Position numbers and translations under genes: made by a program. A model generated the notes under the pieces. That model worked only from the letters and a program-made list of their open reading frames with translations. It had not been told where the DNA came from and did not search any database. From the IMG/VR virus record IMGVR_UViG_3300030101_001126, positions 1-25,449 of that record: a stretch of 25,449 nucleotides of DNA; one strand, 5' to 3'. Positions 1-7,581 of the stretch are shown here, one piece after another. Within the stretch, counting starts at the first letter, position 1; every line of letters starts with the position of its first letter. The stretch comes from a virus.

Positions 1-3
1 AAT

Positions 4-24
4 TAAACACCTTTATATATATTA
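4..24 (+). promoter_or_regulatory. Candidate promoter upstream of the head block, cut by window edge
   Basis: An AT-rich block with TAAACAC followed by TTTATATATATT lies just upstream of the first gene. It resembles the right half of the motif at 19404-19434 (TAAACAC, two bases, TTTATATTTAT), but the spacing differs by one base and the upstream half would lie outside the window. Weak evidence; it could simply be AT-rich leader. Confidence 0.25.
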
Positions 25-29
25 ATGTT

Positions 30-716
30 ATGGGAACACTAGAAAAAATTTTAAATATCTTAAAAATGAAAAATGAAGCTAAATCTTATGGCGTAAAATT
101 CTACGCTGAAATGGTTTTAGAAGATGGTCGTGTAATTGCTACAGAAGATGAGCAATTTATGATTGGTTCTAAAGTCTTTGCGGTATCTGATGATGGAAAT
201 GCAGAAGCATTAGAATCGGGATCTTATACAATGCAAAATGGAAGTAAAATGACTATTGGCGATAAATCTGAAATCCTAGACCTAGGTGAAGAAAAAGAAG
301 CTGAAGATGTTGAAGCATCTGAAGAAGAAATGTCAGAAGAAGTATCTGAAGAATCTAAAGAAGAAGAATTAGCTGAAGAAGCTGATGTAGCTGATTGGAA
401 AGGTATGGAAATAAGAATCAAAAATCTTGAAGATGCTGTAGCAGATTTAAAAGCTGATAAAGAAGAAGCATCTGCTGAATTATCTGAAGAAACTAAAGAA
501 GATTCTGAAGAAGAAAAAACTGAAATGAGTTCAGAGGTAATAGGTGAACTTATGACACAAGTAGAAGAACTTAAAGGTAAAATAGTAGAATTAAGTGGCG
601 AACCTGCAACGGAAGGTATTAAATACAATCCTGAAGGCGAAAATTTTAATTCAACTATTGATTTGGCTAAACTTTCAGCGAGTGAAAGGGCAGCGTATTA
701 TATTAACAATAAATAA
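30..716 (+). CDS. Acidic coiled-coil protein, likely capsid scaffold
   Basis: 228 residues. The N-terminal ~85 residues look like a small beta-rich domain (KFYAEMVLEDGRV, then SGSYTMQNGSKMTIGD). The middle (about 95-165) is extremely acidic, dominated by Glu, Ser and Ala, and followed by a predicted coiled coil (about 125-195, MEIRIKNLEDAVADLKADKE and VIGELMTQVEELKGKIVEL). The short C-terminal tail ends in SASERAAYYINNK. An acidic helical protein immediately before the major capsid gene fits a scaffolding or assembly role, binding capsid subunits in the procapsid and leaving or being cleaved at maturation. No protease catalytic motif is visible. The start at 30 gives the longest frame; the next ATG at 66 (MKNEAKSYG) is possible. 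The function is inferred from position and composition, not from a signature. Confidence 0.6.
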   Translation: MGTLEKILNILKMKNEAKSYGVKFYAEMVLEDGRVIATEDEQFMIGSKVFAVSDDGNAEALESGSYTMQNGSKMTIGDKSEILDLGEEKEAEDVEASEEEMSEEVSEESKEEELAEEADVADWKGMEIRIKNLEDAVADLKADKEEASAELSEETKEDSEEEKTEMSSEVIGELMTQVEELKGKIVELSGEPATEGIKYNPEGENFNSTIDLAKLSASERAAYYINNK

Positions 717-723
717 TTTAAAT

Positions 724-1728
724 ATGGCAAACAATAAATATGTTCCAACGAACATTAGTAAAAAAAGAGATTTTGACATCTCTGTAAATCCTGCTACTAC
801 TTATGCAGGTGAACAAGCCTTGCCTTATGTAACGGCTGCGGTCAAATCAAATGATACTATCGCAAAAGGATATGTAAGACAAATGGATGGTTTAACAAGT
901 AAAGCAGTGATTAGCAGTTTAGTAACTACTGATCCTATTGTAGCAGCAGGTTGTGCATTTAATGATGCAGGTACTACTACACTAGGTGAAAGAGTACTTA
1001 CTGTAACTGATTTAAAAGTGAATCGTGAGGTTTGCAGAAAAACACTTTATCCTACTTGGGTTGGAAAAAATATGACACAAAATGGTGGACTTCCACAATC
1101 ATTTGAAGATTTTCTATTACAAGTTGTAGCAGGTCAAGCAGCTGCACAAATAGAAAATGGTATTTGGGTTGCAGATGCAAACAATATTATGGGTGCAGGA
1201 TTCTTATCTGATGATGGTGTATTTGACCAATTAGGTCTTAATGCTTCAGCTTGTGCTGACTTTACACAAGTAACAATGAATGCAGGTGCAGCAACTACAG
1301 CAGCTAATATAGATGATGCTTTAGCAACTGTTTATGCAAGTGTAACAGGAACTCATCCCGGTTTAGAATTTAAGCAAGGTTTTGGTTTCTATATGAACAA
1401 CAAAATGTTTAGCTTCTATGCACAATTTTTAGCAGGAACAGGAAATGGACAAGGTATAAATTCATTAGGTTTAACACTTAATCCTGATACATTAAGCTAT
1501 TTAGGTCATCCAATTTACAGATGCCCCGGTATGCCAGATGATGCCATAGTTGCAACTTATACTGATAATTTAGTAGTAGGTTCTAACTTAGGAACGGATA
1601 TGACTGAAGCTATTATTATACCAACTTATCAATATGATGGTGGGGATAATGTTAGAGTTGTAATGAACTTTGGACTTGGTGTTCAATCAGGAATTGGAAC
1701 TGACGGAGTTGTTGGTTGCACATTCTAA
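724..1728 (+). CDS. Major capsid protein (HK97-like, inferred)
   Basis: 334 residues starting MANNKYVPTNISKKRDFDIS. The frame is open further upstream to 595, but that stretch overlaps the scaffold gene in another frame and encodes an unlikely sequence, so the ATG at 724, seven bases after the scaffold stop, is preferred. Length, position after a scaffold-like gene, the Ala/Gly/Thr-rich composition of an abundant structural protein and the strong terminator directly after it all fit the major head subunit. The tail YQYDGGDNVRVVMNFGLGVQ resembles the beta-strand end of HK97-fold capsid proteins. There is no diagnostic short motif for this family, so the name rests on context and overall character. 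Cysteines are fairly frequent (AAGCAF, REVCRK, ASACAD, YRCPG, GCTF). Confidence 0.7.
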   Translation: MANNKYVPTNISKKRDFDISVNPATTYAGEQALPYVTAAVKSNDTIAKGYVRQMDGLTSKAVISSLVTTDPIVAAGCAFNDAGTTTLGERVLTVTDLKVNREVCRKTLYPTWVGKNMTQNGGLPQSFEDFLLQVVAGQAAAQIENGIWVADANNIMGAGFLSDDGVFDQLGLNASACADFTQVTMNAGAATTAANIDDALATVYASVTGTHPGLEFKQGFGFYMNNKMFSFYAQFLAGTGNGQGINSLGLTLNPDTLSYLGHPIYRCPGMPDDAIVATYTDNLVVGSNLGTDMTEAIIIPTYQYDGGDNVRVVMNFGLGVQSGIGTDGVVGCTF

Positions 1729-1740
1729 AAATACTTAAAT

Positions 1741-1766
1741 GGGAGGTTGTAAAATACCTCCCTTTT
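1741..1766 (+). terminator. Rho-independent terminator after the capsid gene
   Basis: A perfect 7-bp stem, GGGAGGT (1741-1747) with ACCTCCC (1756-1762), has an 8-base AT-rich loop and is followed by TTTT. It sits 12 bases after the capsid stop and would limit or tune transcription into the next gene. Confidence 0.85.
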
Positions 1767-1789
1767 ATTAACCCTTTAATAATAATAAT

Positions 1790-2383
1790 ATGGCTTGTAA
1801 TTTAACAAGAGCAAGAGGAATAGACTGCAAGGACCAAATAGGAGGCTTAAAAAGGCTGTTTTTTGTCAAGGCTTACGCTAATAATATATCAAAAAATGCT
1901 GTAATTACTGAAACAGAAATGACTACAGCAGGATTTGCTAACTGGAGTAGCGCTGATACTGGTGTTGTTACTGTTCACCAGTACGACCTAGTGCCTAATT
2001 TGTCTAGTATGACAGTTAATGTAAACTCAGATGTTGCTACTGGTACGGCTTTCTTTACTCAAACACTATCAGCAACACTACAAAAGATAGACCACGATAC
2101 TACTAATGAATTGAGGTTAATGTCTTATAGTAGAAGTCAGATATTTGTAGAAGACTCTAATAATAATTGTTTTCTACTAGGTATAGATAACGGCTGTACT
2201 GTATCAGGCGGAACTGTAGTAACAGGAGCTGCTAAAGGAGATATGGCTGGATATACTATAGAGTGGGTAGCTGAAGAAAAAGACGCTTTAATTCAGGTTG
2301 TTCCATCTGGCGGAATAGGAGTAGCAAAAGCACCATTTGACCAACTTTCAGATGTTGCAGCTATTACTATTAACACACCTTAG
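1790..2383 (+). CDS. Hypothetical virion protein between capsid and portal
   Basis: 197 residues starting MACNLTRARGIDCKDQIGGL. The N-terminus, with Cys at residues 3 and 13 and an IGG(L)K-type segment, followed by mixed beta-like sequence rich in Thr, Val, Ser and Asp, resembles structural proteins seen near the capsid gene in Bacteroidota phages. It could be a head decoration protein or the tail tube protein; I cannot decide from sequence. It is flanked by a terminator on each side (1741 and 2404), so it is probably expressed as its own short unit or by read-through from the capsid gene, consistent with an abundant virion component. The ATG at 1790 follows the A/T-rich leader TAATAATAATAAT. 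Confidence 0.6.
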   Translation: MACNLTRARGIDCKDQIGGLKRLFFVKAYANNISKNAVITETEMTTAGFANWSSADTGVVTVHQYDLVPNLSSMTVNVNSDVATGTAFFTQTLSATLQKIDHDTTNELRLMSYSRSQIFVEDSNNNCFLLGIDNGCTVSGGTVVTGAAKGDMAGYTIEWVAEEKDALIQVVPSGGIGVAKAPFDQLSDVAAITINTP

Positions 2384-2403
2384 TATTTTGCTCAAATAAA
2401 TGT

Positions 2404-2432
2404 AAAAAGGGGGTATTTTTACCCCTTTTTTT
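2404..2432 (+). terminator. Bidirectional-looking rho-independent terminator
   Basis: Stem GGGGTA (2410-2415) with TACCCC (2420-2425), loop of four T, followed by seven T (2426-2432). The run of A before the stem (2404-2408) can pair with the T tract, so it could act in both directions. It closes the capsid and 1790 gene unit. Confidence 0.85.
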
Positions 2433-2438
2433 GTACAC

Positions 2439-2469
2439 TAAAAAACAAATAACTATCTTTTATATTTAT
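2439..2469 (+). promoter_or_regulatory. Bipartite promoter candidate for the portal block
   Basis: TAAAAAACAAATAA (2439-2452), seven bases, then TTATATTTAT (2460-2469), ending 11 bases before the ATG at 2481 and right after a terminator. The same two elements with the same 7-base gap occur at 19404-19434 before the tail block. TATATTTA resembles the Bacteroidota -7 box (TAnnTTTG), but the upstream half is not the usual TTTG, which suggests a phage-specific promoter. The transcript leader would be very short. Confidence 0.5.
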
Positions 2470-2480
2470 AATAAAATAGT

Positions 2481-2648
2481 ATGGCGTATAAACTTAAAAA
2501 AGAATGGGAAGGCAAAAGGGTAGATTCTATTAGAATACCACTAGAAGAATTAACACAAGCTCAAATACTTAAACTTAATGAAAGTGTTAGAGATGCTTTA
2601 TTTATAGAAGAAAAACCTAAAAAGAAAAATGATAGAGTTAAAAGATAA
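2481..2648 (+). CDS. Small hypothetical protein, 55 residues
   Basis: Starts MAYKLKKEWEGKRVDSIRIP and ends in a basic tail (KPKKKNDRVKR). It is charged and helical in the middle (LEELTQAQILKLNES), with no signal peptide or membrane segment. It follows the candidate promoter at 2439-2469 by 11 bases and overlaps the next small gene by 20 bases, so it is the first gene of the portal unit. The function is unknown. Position suggests a small head or neck component or an assembly factor. Confidence 0.6.
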   Translation: MAYKLKKEWEGKRVDSIRIPLEELTQAQILKLNESVRDALFIEEKPKKKNDRVKR

Positions 2649-2748
2649 ATATAAAGACACTTTTTTACACTCTTATAGTCAAGAGCAACTAGAACAATTA
2701 AAAGAACAGTGTTCAGATTTTTTTAATACATATTTTACTAAATTATGA
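2629..2748 (+). CDS. Small hypothetical protein, 39 residues
   Basis: Starts MIELKDKYKDTFLHSYSQEQ. It is a short, probably all-helical peptide rich in Gln, Glu, Lys and aromatic residues. It begins inside the end of the previous small gene (20-base overlap) and ends with an ATGA overlap on the start of the 2745 gene. This translational coupling on both sides is the main argument that it is real. The function is unknown. Confidence 0.5.
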   Translation: MIELKDKYKDTFLHSYSQEQLEQLKEQCSDFFNTYFTKL

Positions 2749-3218
2749 TACAATTTGTAGTTCCTTCTAAATCAGGTGGTAGTCATCTTAAAGCAAATGT
2801 AACGTATTTAAATTTATATGATTTTTATGCTTCTACTGATGAATTTAGGTCTTTATGGACTATTACAAGTCAATTTACAAAAAAATCTATTACATATTTA
2901 CCAAGCACAGTTTATACGAATAAAGAAAGGTATGTTTATATGGTAACAGTAACAACTTGGGATATAGATGCTCAAGATTTGGCTACAGGCTTTATACAAT
3001 TAGGAACAACTAATTTTCCTTTAGGTTTTTATGATGTTGTTATATATGAAAACACAAGCAACACAAATACAGATACTTCAGGTTTAAAGGTTGTTTATAA
3101 GGGTTTAATGAACTTAATATCGCAAAATGCAACTACAGGAGCAGATACACCACCTGTTGATTATAAAGAATATACAACTAACGATTCTGATACAGAAAGC
3201 GTTTATATAACAATATAA
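2745..3218 (+). CDS. Hypothetical virion-associated protein upstream of portal
   Basis: 157 residues starting MIQFVVPSKSGGSHLKANVT. It looks beta-rich, with alternating hydrophobic segments (YVYMVTVTTWDID, FPLGFYDVVIYENTS, GLKVVYKGLMNL) and a Thr/Asp/Ser-rich C-terminus ending ESVYITI. It has no signal peptide and no catalytic motif that I can identify. It starts with a 4-base ATGA overlap on the preceding small gene and ends two bases before the portal ATG, so it is in the portal operon. A small beta-sandwich virion protein (decoration, connector or fibre-attachment) is a reasonable guess, not more. Confidence 0.6.
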   Translation: MIQFVVPSKSGGSHLKANVTYLNLYDFYASTDEFRSLWTITSQFTKKSITYLPSTVYTNKERYVYMVTVTTWDIDAQDLATGFIQLGTTNFPLGFYDVVIYENTSNTNTDTSGLKVVYKGLMNLISQNATTGADTPPVDYKEYTTNDSDTESVYITI

Positions 3219-3220
3219 TT

Positions 3221-5371
3221 ATGAATTTAGATTTAGTAAAATTATCGCATTATAATATCCCACATTTAATAGAAGATTCTAAAAATGATTGGATCAGTTT
3301 TGGTGAAGATAATTTATATCCCAATTATTTATTGGAGTTATTTTTAGGAAGTGCTATTAATGGTGCTTTAATTAAGTCAATAGGTGCTATGATTTATGGA
3401 GAAGGTTTAGCTGCAACTAATGCAGATGAATCAGATGCCACAAAAGAATCTTTTTTAAGATTAACGGAACTATTACACAATTCTGATGATGATGTGTTAA
3501 AAGACCTAGCGATGGACTTAAAACTCTTTGGAGGTTGTTATGTTAATGTTATATGGTCAAGAGATAGAAGCAAGATTGCTAAAATACATCATATTCCTGC
3601 ACAATATATAAGAAGTGGTAAAATGGTAGATGGTGAAATAGATACATATTATTATAGTGCAGATTGGTCTAAAGTAAGAAAAGCAGAATACAAACCTAGA
3701 CCATACAAAGCATTTAACACAGAAGATAGAACTCAAGCAAGTCAGATTCTAATGATTAGAGATAAAAACCCTGCTTTATTTTATGGATTTGCACCTGATT
3801 ATGTAGCTGCTACAGATTGGATTCAAATGGAATTGGAGATTGCTCAATTTCATTTATCTAATATAACTTCAGGAATGACACCTTCTATGCACGTTGGTTT
3901 TTCTAATGGAGTACCTACAGAAGAAGAAAGAAGAACTATAGAAAGACAACTGAATCAAAAATTTGCAGGTAGTGGTAATGCAGGTAAAATACTTATTACT
4001 TTTAATGATGGTAAAGAAACAGCACCTGTAATAGAACCTATCCAAATGAATGATGCTCAATCAGCTTGGGAAGGAATGAGCAAACAAGCCGTAAATCAAA
4101 TTCTAGCAGGGCATAGAGTTACAAGTCCTATATTATTTGGTATTCGTTCAGAAGGTGGTGGTTTAGGTAATAATGCTGATGAATTACGAGATGCTTACAG
4201 TTTATTTAACAATACTGTAGTGATTCCCTTCCAAAACACGCTTTTAAAGGGTTTAGACAAGATATTTAGAGTAAATGATATAAACCTTGATTTGTACTTT
4301 AAAACGCTTAAACCTGCTGATTTCATTGATTTAGAAGTTACTAAAACACAATCAGAAGAAGACCAAGAAAAAGAAGGTGTTACAAATGAAGATATAGAAA
4401 GTGAAGATTTAAGAGAAGAATTTAAAGACTTACAAGATATAGATACTAAACCAACTAAAGGAATGGTAGAAGAAGCAGAAAAGGGTTTAGAATGGCGTAG
4501 AGAACACGATAGAGGTGGAACACAGGTGGCAGTAGCTAGAGCAACTAATATTAAAAATGGTGATAATTTATCTTTTGATACGATTAAAAGAATGAATAGT
4601 TTTTTTGCTAGACACGAAGTAGACAAGAAAGCAGAAGGATTTAATCCCGGTGAAGAAGGTTTTCCTAGTGCAGGTAGAATAGCTTGGGCATTATGGGGAG
4701 GTGATGCAGGTCAATCTTGGGCAAAAAAAAAAGTTAAAGAAATAGAAAATGTTAGAGATGATTTATCTGATGAACAATTTAATGAATTATTAGATAATCT
4801 TAAAGGAGAAAAAATAGATGCTGAAAAATGGGAAATTGTAGATGAACAAGATTATGTAGAAGATTATGAAGAATGGGCAAAATCTTTAATTAAAGAACAT
4901 ACTAAAAAAGAGTTTGCAGATGAAATAAGAAGCAAAGAAGATGCTTTTAGTTATTTAGATAAATCCTTCTATAGAGTTAGATTTAAGTATATTAAAAAAA
5001 GCAGAAAGCCAAGTAAATCTACTAGAACATTCTGCAAAAATATGATGACATTAGCTAGAGCAGGATTTGTATATAGAATAGAAGATATAGATAAAGCTAG
5101 TAGAGAAGGTGTAAACAGGCAATTAGGACATAAGGGTAGAGCTTATGATTTGTTTAGATTTAAAGGTGGTGTTTATTGTAGACACGCTTGGAAGGTGATT
5201 CTATATAGATTAAAAGATGGAACAGAATTAAGAGAAGGTCAAAGTTTAGATGATTATAAAAAGACAGATAGTATACCTAAAACTTATACACCAAAACCAA
5301 AAGGAATAAAAGATGCAGTAACCGCACCTGAAAATATGCCAAATCAAGGACATTATCCGGGAGTAAAATAA
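3221..5371 (+). CDS. Portal protein with extra C-terminal modules
   Basis: 716 residues, well above the ~400-500 of many portals. Residues 1 to about 370 carry the portal-like core: an early YPNYLLELF segment, the long helical SDATKESFLRLTELLH region, HIPAQYIRSGK, and a C-terminal part with HRVTSPILFGI, GLGNNADELRDAY and NNTVVIPFQNTLLKGL, typical of portals that form the dodecameric DNA gate. An acidic linker (about 376-413) leads to a second module (about 414-505: EEAEKGLEWRREHDRGGT, MNSFFARHEVDKKAEGF, SAGRIAWALWGGDAGQSWA), a compact domain I recall from other phage head proteins. A third module (about 575-670) has SFYRVRFKY, RTFCKNMM, YRIEDIDKA and FRFKGGVYCRHAWK, and resembles a conserved domain of Bacteroidota phage head proteins. 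It may place minor-head functions in one chain with the portal. The tail is basic and Pro-rich. Confidence 0.8.
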   Translation: MNLDLVKLSHYNIPHLIEDSKNDWISFGEDNLYPNYLLELFLGSAINGALIKSIGAMIYGEGLAATNADESDATKESFLRLTELLHNSDDDVLKDLAMDLKLFGGCYVNVIWSRDRSKIAKIHHIPAQYIRSGKMVDGEIDTYYYSADWSKVRKAEYKPRPYKAFNTEDRTQASQILMIRDKNPALFYGFAPDYVAATDWIQMELEIAQFHLSNITSGMTPSMHVGFSNGVPTEEERRTIERQLNQKFAGSGNAGKILITFNDGKETAPVIEPIQMNDAQSAWEGMSKQAVNQILAGHRVTSPILFGIRSEGGGLGNNADELRDAYSLFNNTVVIPFQNTLLKGLDKIFRVNDINLDLYFKTLKPADFIDLEVTKTQSEEDQEKEGVTNEDIESEDLREEFKDLQDIDTKPTKGMVEEAEKGLEWRREHDRGGTQVAVARATNIKNGDNLSFDTIKRMNSFFARHEVDKKAEGFNPGEEGFPSAGRIAWALWGGDAGQSWAKKKVKEIENVRDDLSDEQFNELLDNLKGEKIDAEKWEIVDEQDYVEDYEEWAKSLIKEHTKKEFADEIRSKEDAFSYLDKSFYRVRFKYIKKSRKPSKSTRTFCKNMMTLARAGFVYRIEDIDKASREGVNRQLGHKGRAYDLFRFKGGVYCRHAWKVILYRLKDGTELREGQSLDDYKKTDSIPKTYTPKPKGIKDAVTAPENMPNQGHYPGVK

Positions 5372-5379
5372 AATAAAAT

Positions 5380-5961
5380 ATGGCGATACAACATACATTA
5401 ATGATTTCGGCTACACGCCTAAAGAAAGATACAGCATTAGGAGGTTCAGTAGATGATAACCTTATAATGCCCTATATACTATTAGCACAAGATATGTATA
5501 TATTACCTATTCTTGGAACTGATTTAGATGCTAAAATAAAGACAGAAATACAAGCAGGTTCATTAGCAGGTGCTTATAAAACATTAGTAGAAACATATAT
5601 CCAACCTGCATTAGTTCAGTTTAGCTTTGCAGAATTAGCACCATTTATGCGATTAAGATTCGTTAATAATGCTATTGTAGTAATGGGTGCTACTGAACAG
5701 TCATCTAGTGCTACTTATGAAGATTTACAGCCTATTATGGATAGAGCAAAAGATGCAGCAGAATTTTACAGACAAAGATGTATTGACTATTTAAGAAATA
5801 ATACAAGTTCATTTCCTGAATACTCTAGCAATCAAGGTTCTGATTTAGACCCTACTGTAAATAATTACTATGCAGGAATAAATTTAGATACTAACGTACC
5901 TAGAAGTAATAGATTAAAAAGTTTTTTACAAGGTGCAGATATTACTATCTATGGGTGTTAA
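5380..5961 (+). CDS. Head-tail connector / adaptor protein (DUF6712-like)
   Basis: 193 residues. The pattern NLIMPYILLAQDMYILPILG, followed by YKTLVETYIQPALVQFSFAEL, then a run of helices up to FYRQRCIDYLRNN, matches the small all-helical connector family common after the portal in Bacteroidota phages (DUF6712-like; compare gp6-type adaptors). It would form the ring beneath the portal that joins the head to the tail. It starts eight bases after the portal stop. The C-terminal ~45 residues (SSNQGSDLDPTVNNYY onward) are polar and probably extended. The family call is from remembered sequence pattern, not from a search. Confidence 0.65.
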   Translation: MAIQHTLMISATRLKKDTALGGSVDDNLIMPYILLAQDMYILPILGTDLDAKIKTEIQAGSLAGAYKTLVETYIQPALVQFSFAELAPFMRLRFVNNAIVVMGATEQSSSATYEDLQPIMDRAKDAAEFYRQRCIDYLRNNTSSFPEYSSNQGSDLDPTVNNYYAGINLDTNVPRSNRLKSFLQGADITIYGC

Positions 5962-6082
5962 GAGAAGAACATATCCAAGTAGTTTGGAAAATTTTAAGAA
6001 GCTAAAAAATTATATTAAAAAATTAAACAATGGCAGGACAAAGATTAACCGACAAGACAGCATTAGACCAACAGACAGGTAG
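5951..6082 (+). CDS. Possible tiny basic protein, 43 residues (doubtful)
   Basis: The frame starts MGVKRRTYPSSLENFKKLKN. It overlaps the end of the connector gene by 11 bases and runs 53 bases into the 6030 gene. The part before the 6030 start is a plausible basic helical peptide. The rest is encoded by the shadow of the next gene's first codons, which argues against full-length conservation. It could be a chance frame in the 68-base gap. Confidence 0.25.
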   Translation: MGVKRRTYPSSLENFKKLKNYIKKLNNGRTKINRQDSIRPTDR

Positions 6083-6560
6083 TGGTGACTTGTATATGAT
6101 TGTTGATGTAAACGACACAACAGGATCAGCAGAGGGAACAACTAAAAAAATAGATTCAAAATTTGTTATTCAAACAGATAAGATTTCAGTATCTAATGCT
6201 GAAGTAATAGATTTGCACAATAACGAAAAAATATTAGTAGGTGCTTTAAGTGGTTATATGATTACTCCAATTAGTGTTACATGTTTATGTACTTATGCAG
6301 CTTCTACAGAAAGCTCAAACAAAAATTTATATATAGGATATGATGATTCATCTGATGTTAAATATTGGGATAATAGTTCTAGGTTTATGGGAGGACTTTC
6401 AACTGATACTACTTTTGTATTTGGAGGGCGTTCTGCAGGAGGTGGAACAAAAGAGGGATCAACAATAAATTCTCCTTTGGTTATTTGGTCTAGTGGAGCA
6501 TTTAATGGTGGGTGGTCTATGGATGTTTATGTGACTTATTGCTATACTAAAATTATATAA
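6030..6560 (+). CDS. Tail/head fibre-like structural protein
   Basis: 176 residues starting MAGQRLTDKTALDQQTGSGD. The N-terminus up to YMIVDVNDTTGSAEGTTKKI resembles the virion-attachment end of small fibre or spike proteins in Bacteroidota phages, in which a start of this type is followed by a trimeric beta-rich body. The remainder is Gly, Ser and Thr rich with beta-like segments and ends GWSMDVYVTYCYTKII. It has no signal peptide. It closes the head block and is coupled to the next gene by a TAATG overlap. A role in host contact is plausible; an alternative is an unrelated structural protein. Confidence 0.5.
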   Translation: MAGQRLTDKTALDQQTGSGDLYMIVDVNDTTGSAEGTTKKIDSKFVIQTDKISVSNAEVIDLHNNEKILVGALSGYMITPISVTCLCTYAASTESSNKNLYIGYDDSSDVKYWDNSSRFMGGLSTDTTFVFGGRSAGGGTKEGSTINSPLVIWSSGAFNGGWSMDVYVTYCYTKII

Positions 6561-7579
6561 TGATGAGATTATTACTTTTATTATTACCTTTTATATCTTT
6601 TGGTCAAATAGACTTTTTTAAATACTCTACTATTTATACATCAATGAGTATAAATACTAGTATGGTAGAAGATGAAGATTATATATCTATTGCTAAAGGA
6701 TATGAAGATGTTACAGAAATTAATCCATACGATTATAATTTAACTATAGGCATCCGAAAAATTGCACGATTTGATTATGAATATAAAGTAAAAACTTGGT
6801 ATTATGGAAATGAAAAAGCTATTTCAGACAATTCTACTATTGGTAATGCTACCAATTTTGAGTATGTTTTTAATTATTCGTTTATCCGTAGTCGTGGTGA
6901 TTTATATACTGAACAGAATTTTTGGCTTCGATACTTGGGAAATAGATTCGTAACTAAAGTACAATATACTGATAATCAAAGAGTAGATTTAAAATATAAT
7001 TCTTTTGATACTAGATTACGTATTACTAAAAATGATTTTGACTTTACTATAGGTGGTGTATTTAGAATACATAATCCATACGGCATAGTACCTATTAGAG
7101 ATATTTGGGTGCAGGGCGAACAATCTTTTCCACAACTAGCAGAAGATTTTGGATATTCTAGTGAGTATGTAAATGGTGGTTGGCATTGGTTTAAAGATGG
7201 TGAATTACTAGCTACATCAAATGATGAATTCTATAAACACTATTTTGGTCAAGCTATAGCTGATTTTAACACTAGAGAATTAGAGAAAATAGGAATGGTA
7301 AAAGAAATTAGTTTAGTTGTAGGTGCAGAATACTATAAATACAATCCTAATTTTTGGCTTCACATTTGGGGTAATCTAATGCCTTTTCACTATGGTTTAG
7401 ATAGATTCTCTTATGAATATGAAGAAAGTGCCTTAAAACGCTTAGAATGGGATGCAGGAGGTATATTAGGTGTTAGAATAAACAAGCATTTAGGAGTGTT
7501 TGTAGAAGGAACACATTTAAAGTATTGGGGTAAAAGCATATATCAATGTAAATTTGGTTTTAATTATTTAATCTATTAG
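6560..7579 (+). CDS. Secreted outer-membrane beta-barrel-like protein
   Basis: 339 residues. It has a clear N-terminal signal peptide (MMRLLLLLLPFISFGQ, likely cut after Gln16) of flavobacterial type. The mature part contains many amphipathic alternating segments (YNLTIGIRKIARFDYEYKV, FDTRLRITKNDFDFTIGGVF, ISLVVGAEYYKYNPNFWLHI) and ends in FGFNYLIY, an aromatic final residue typical of outer-membrane barrel proteins recognised by the BAM machinery. This points to insertion in the host outer membrane rather than the virion. It overlaps the preceding stop by one base. Possible jobs are altering the host surface against superinfection, a channel, or a step in lysis; none is shown by the sequence. 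A second ATG follows at 6563. Confidence 0.6.
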   Translation: MMRLLLLLLPFISFGQIDFFKYSTIYTSMSINTSMVEDEDYISIAKGYEDVTEINPYDYNLTIGIRKIARFDYEYKVKTWYYGNEKAISDNSTIGNATNFEYVFNYSFIRSRGDLYTEQNFWLRYLGNRFVTKVQYTDNQRVDLKYNSFDTRLRITKNDFDFTIGGVFRIHNPYGIVPIRDIWVQGEQSFPQLAEDFGYSSEYVNGGWHWFKDGELLATSNDEFYKHYFGQAIADFNTRELEKIGMVKEISLVVGAEYYKYNPNFWLHIWGNLMPFHYGLDRFSYEYEESALKRLEWDAGGILGVRINKHLGVFVEGTHLKYWGKSIYQCKFGFNYLIY

Positions 7580-7581
7580 CT

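Noticed and set aside
224-628. Minus-strand frame opposite the acidic scaffold gene, and similar minus-strand frames elsewhere
   Set aside because: These are shadows of AT-rich, biased coding sequence. They are rich in Ser, Leu or Phe, lie wholly opposite plausible plus-strand genes, and have no motif or promoter support.
595-723. Upstream in-frame extension of the capsid gene
   Set aside because: It overlaps the end of the scaffold-like gene in another frame and encodes an unlikely basic/hydrophobic sequence. The ATG at 724 sits seven bases after the scaffold stop.
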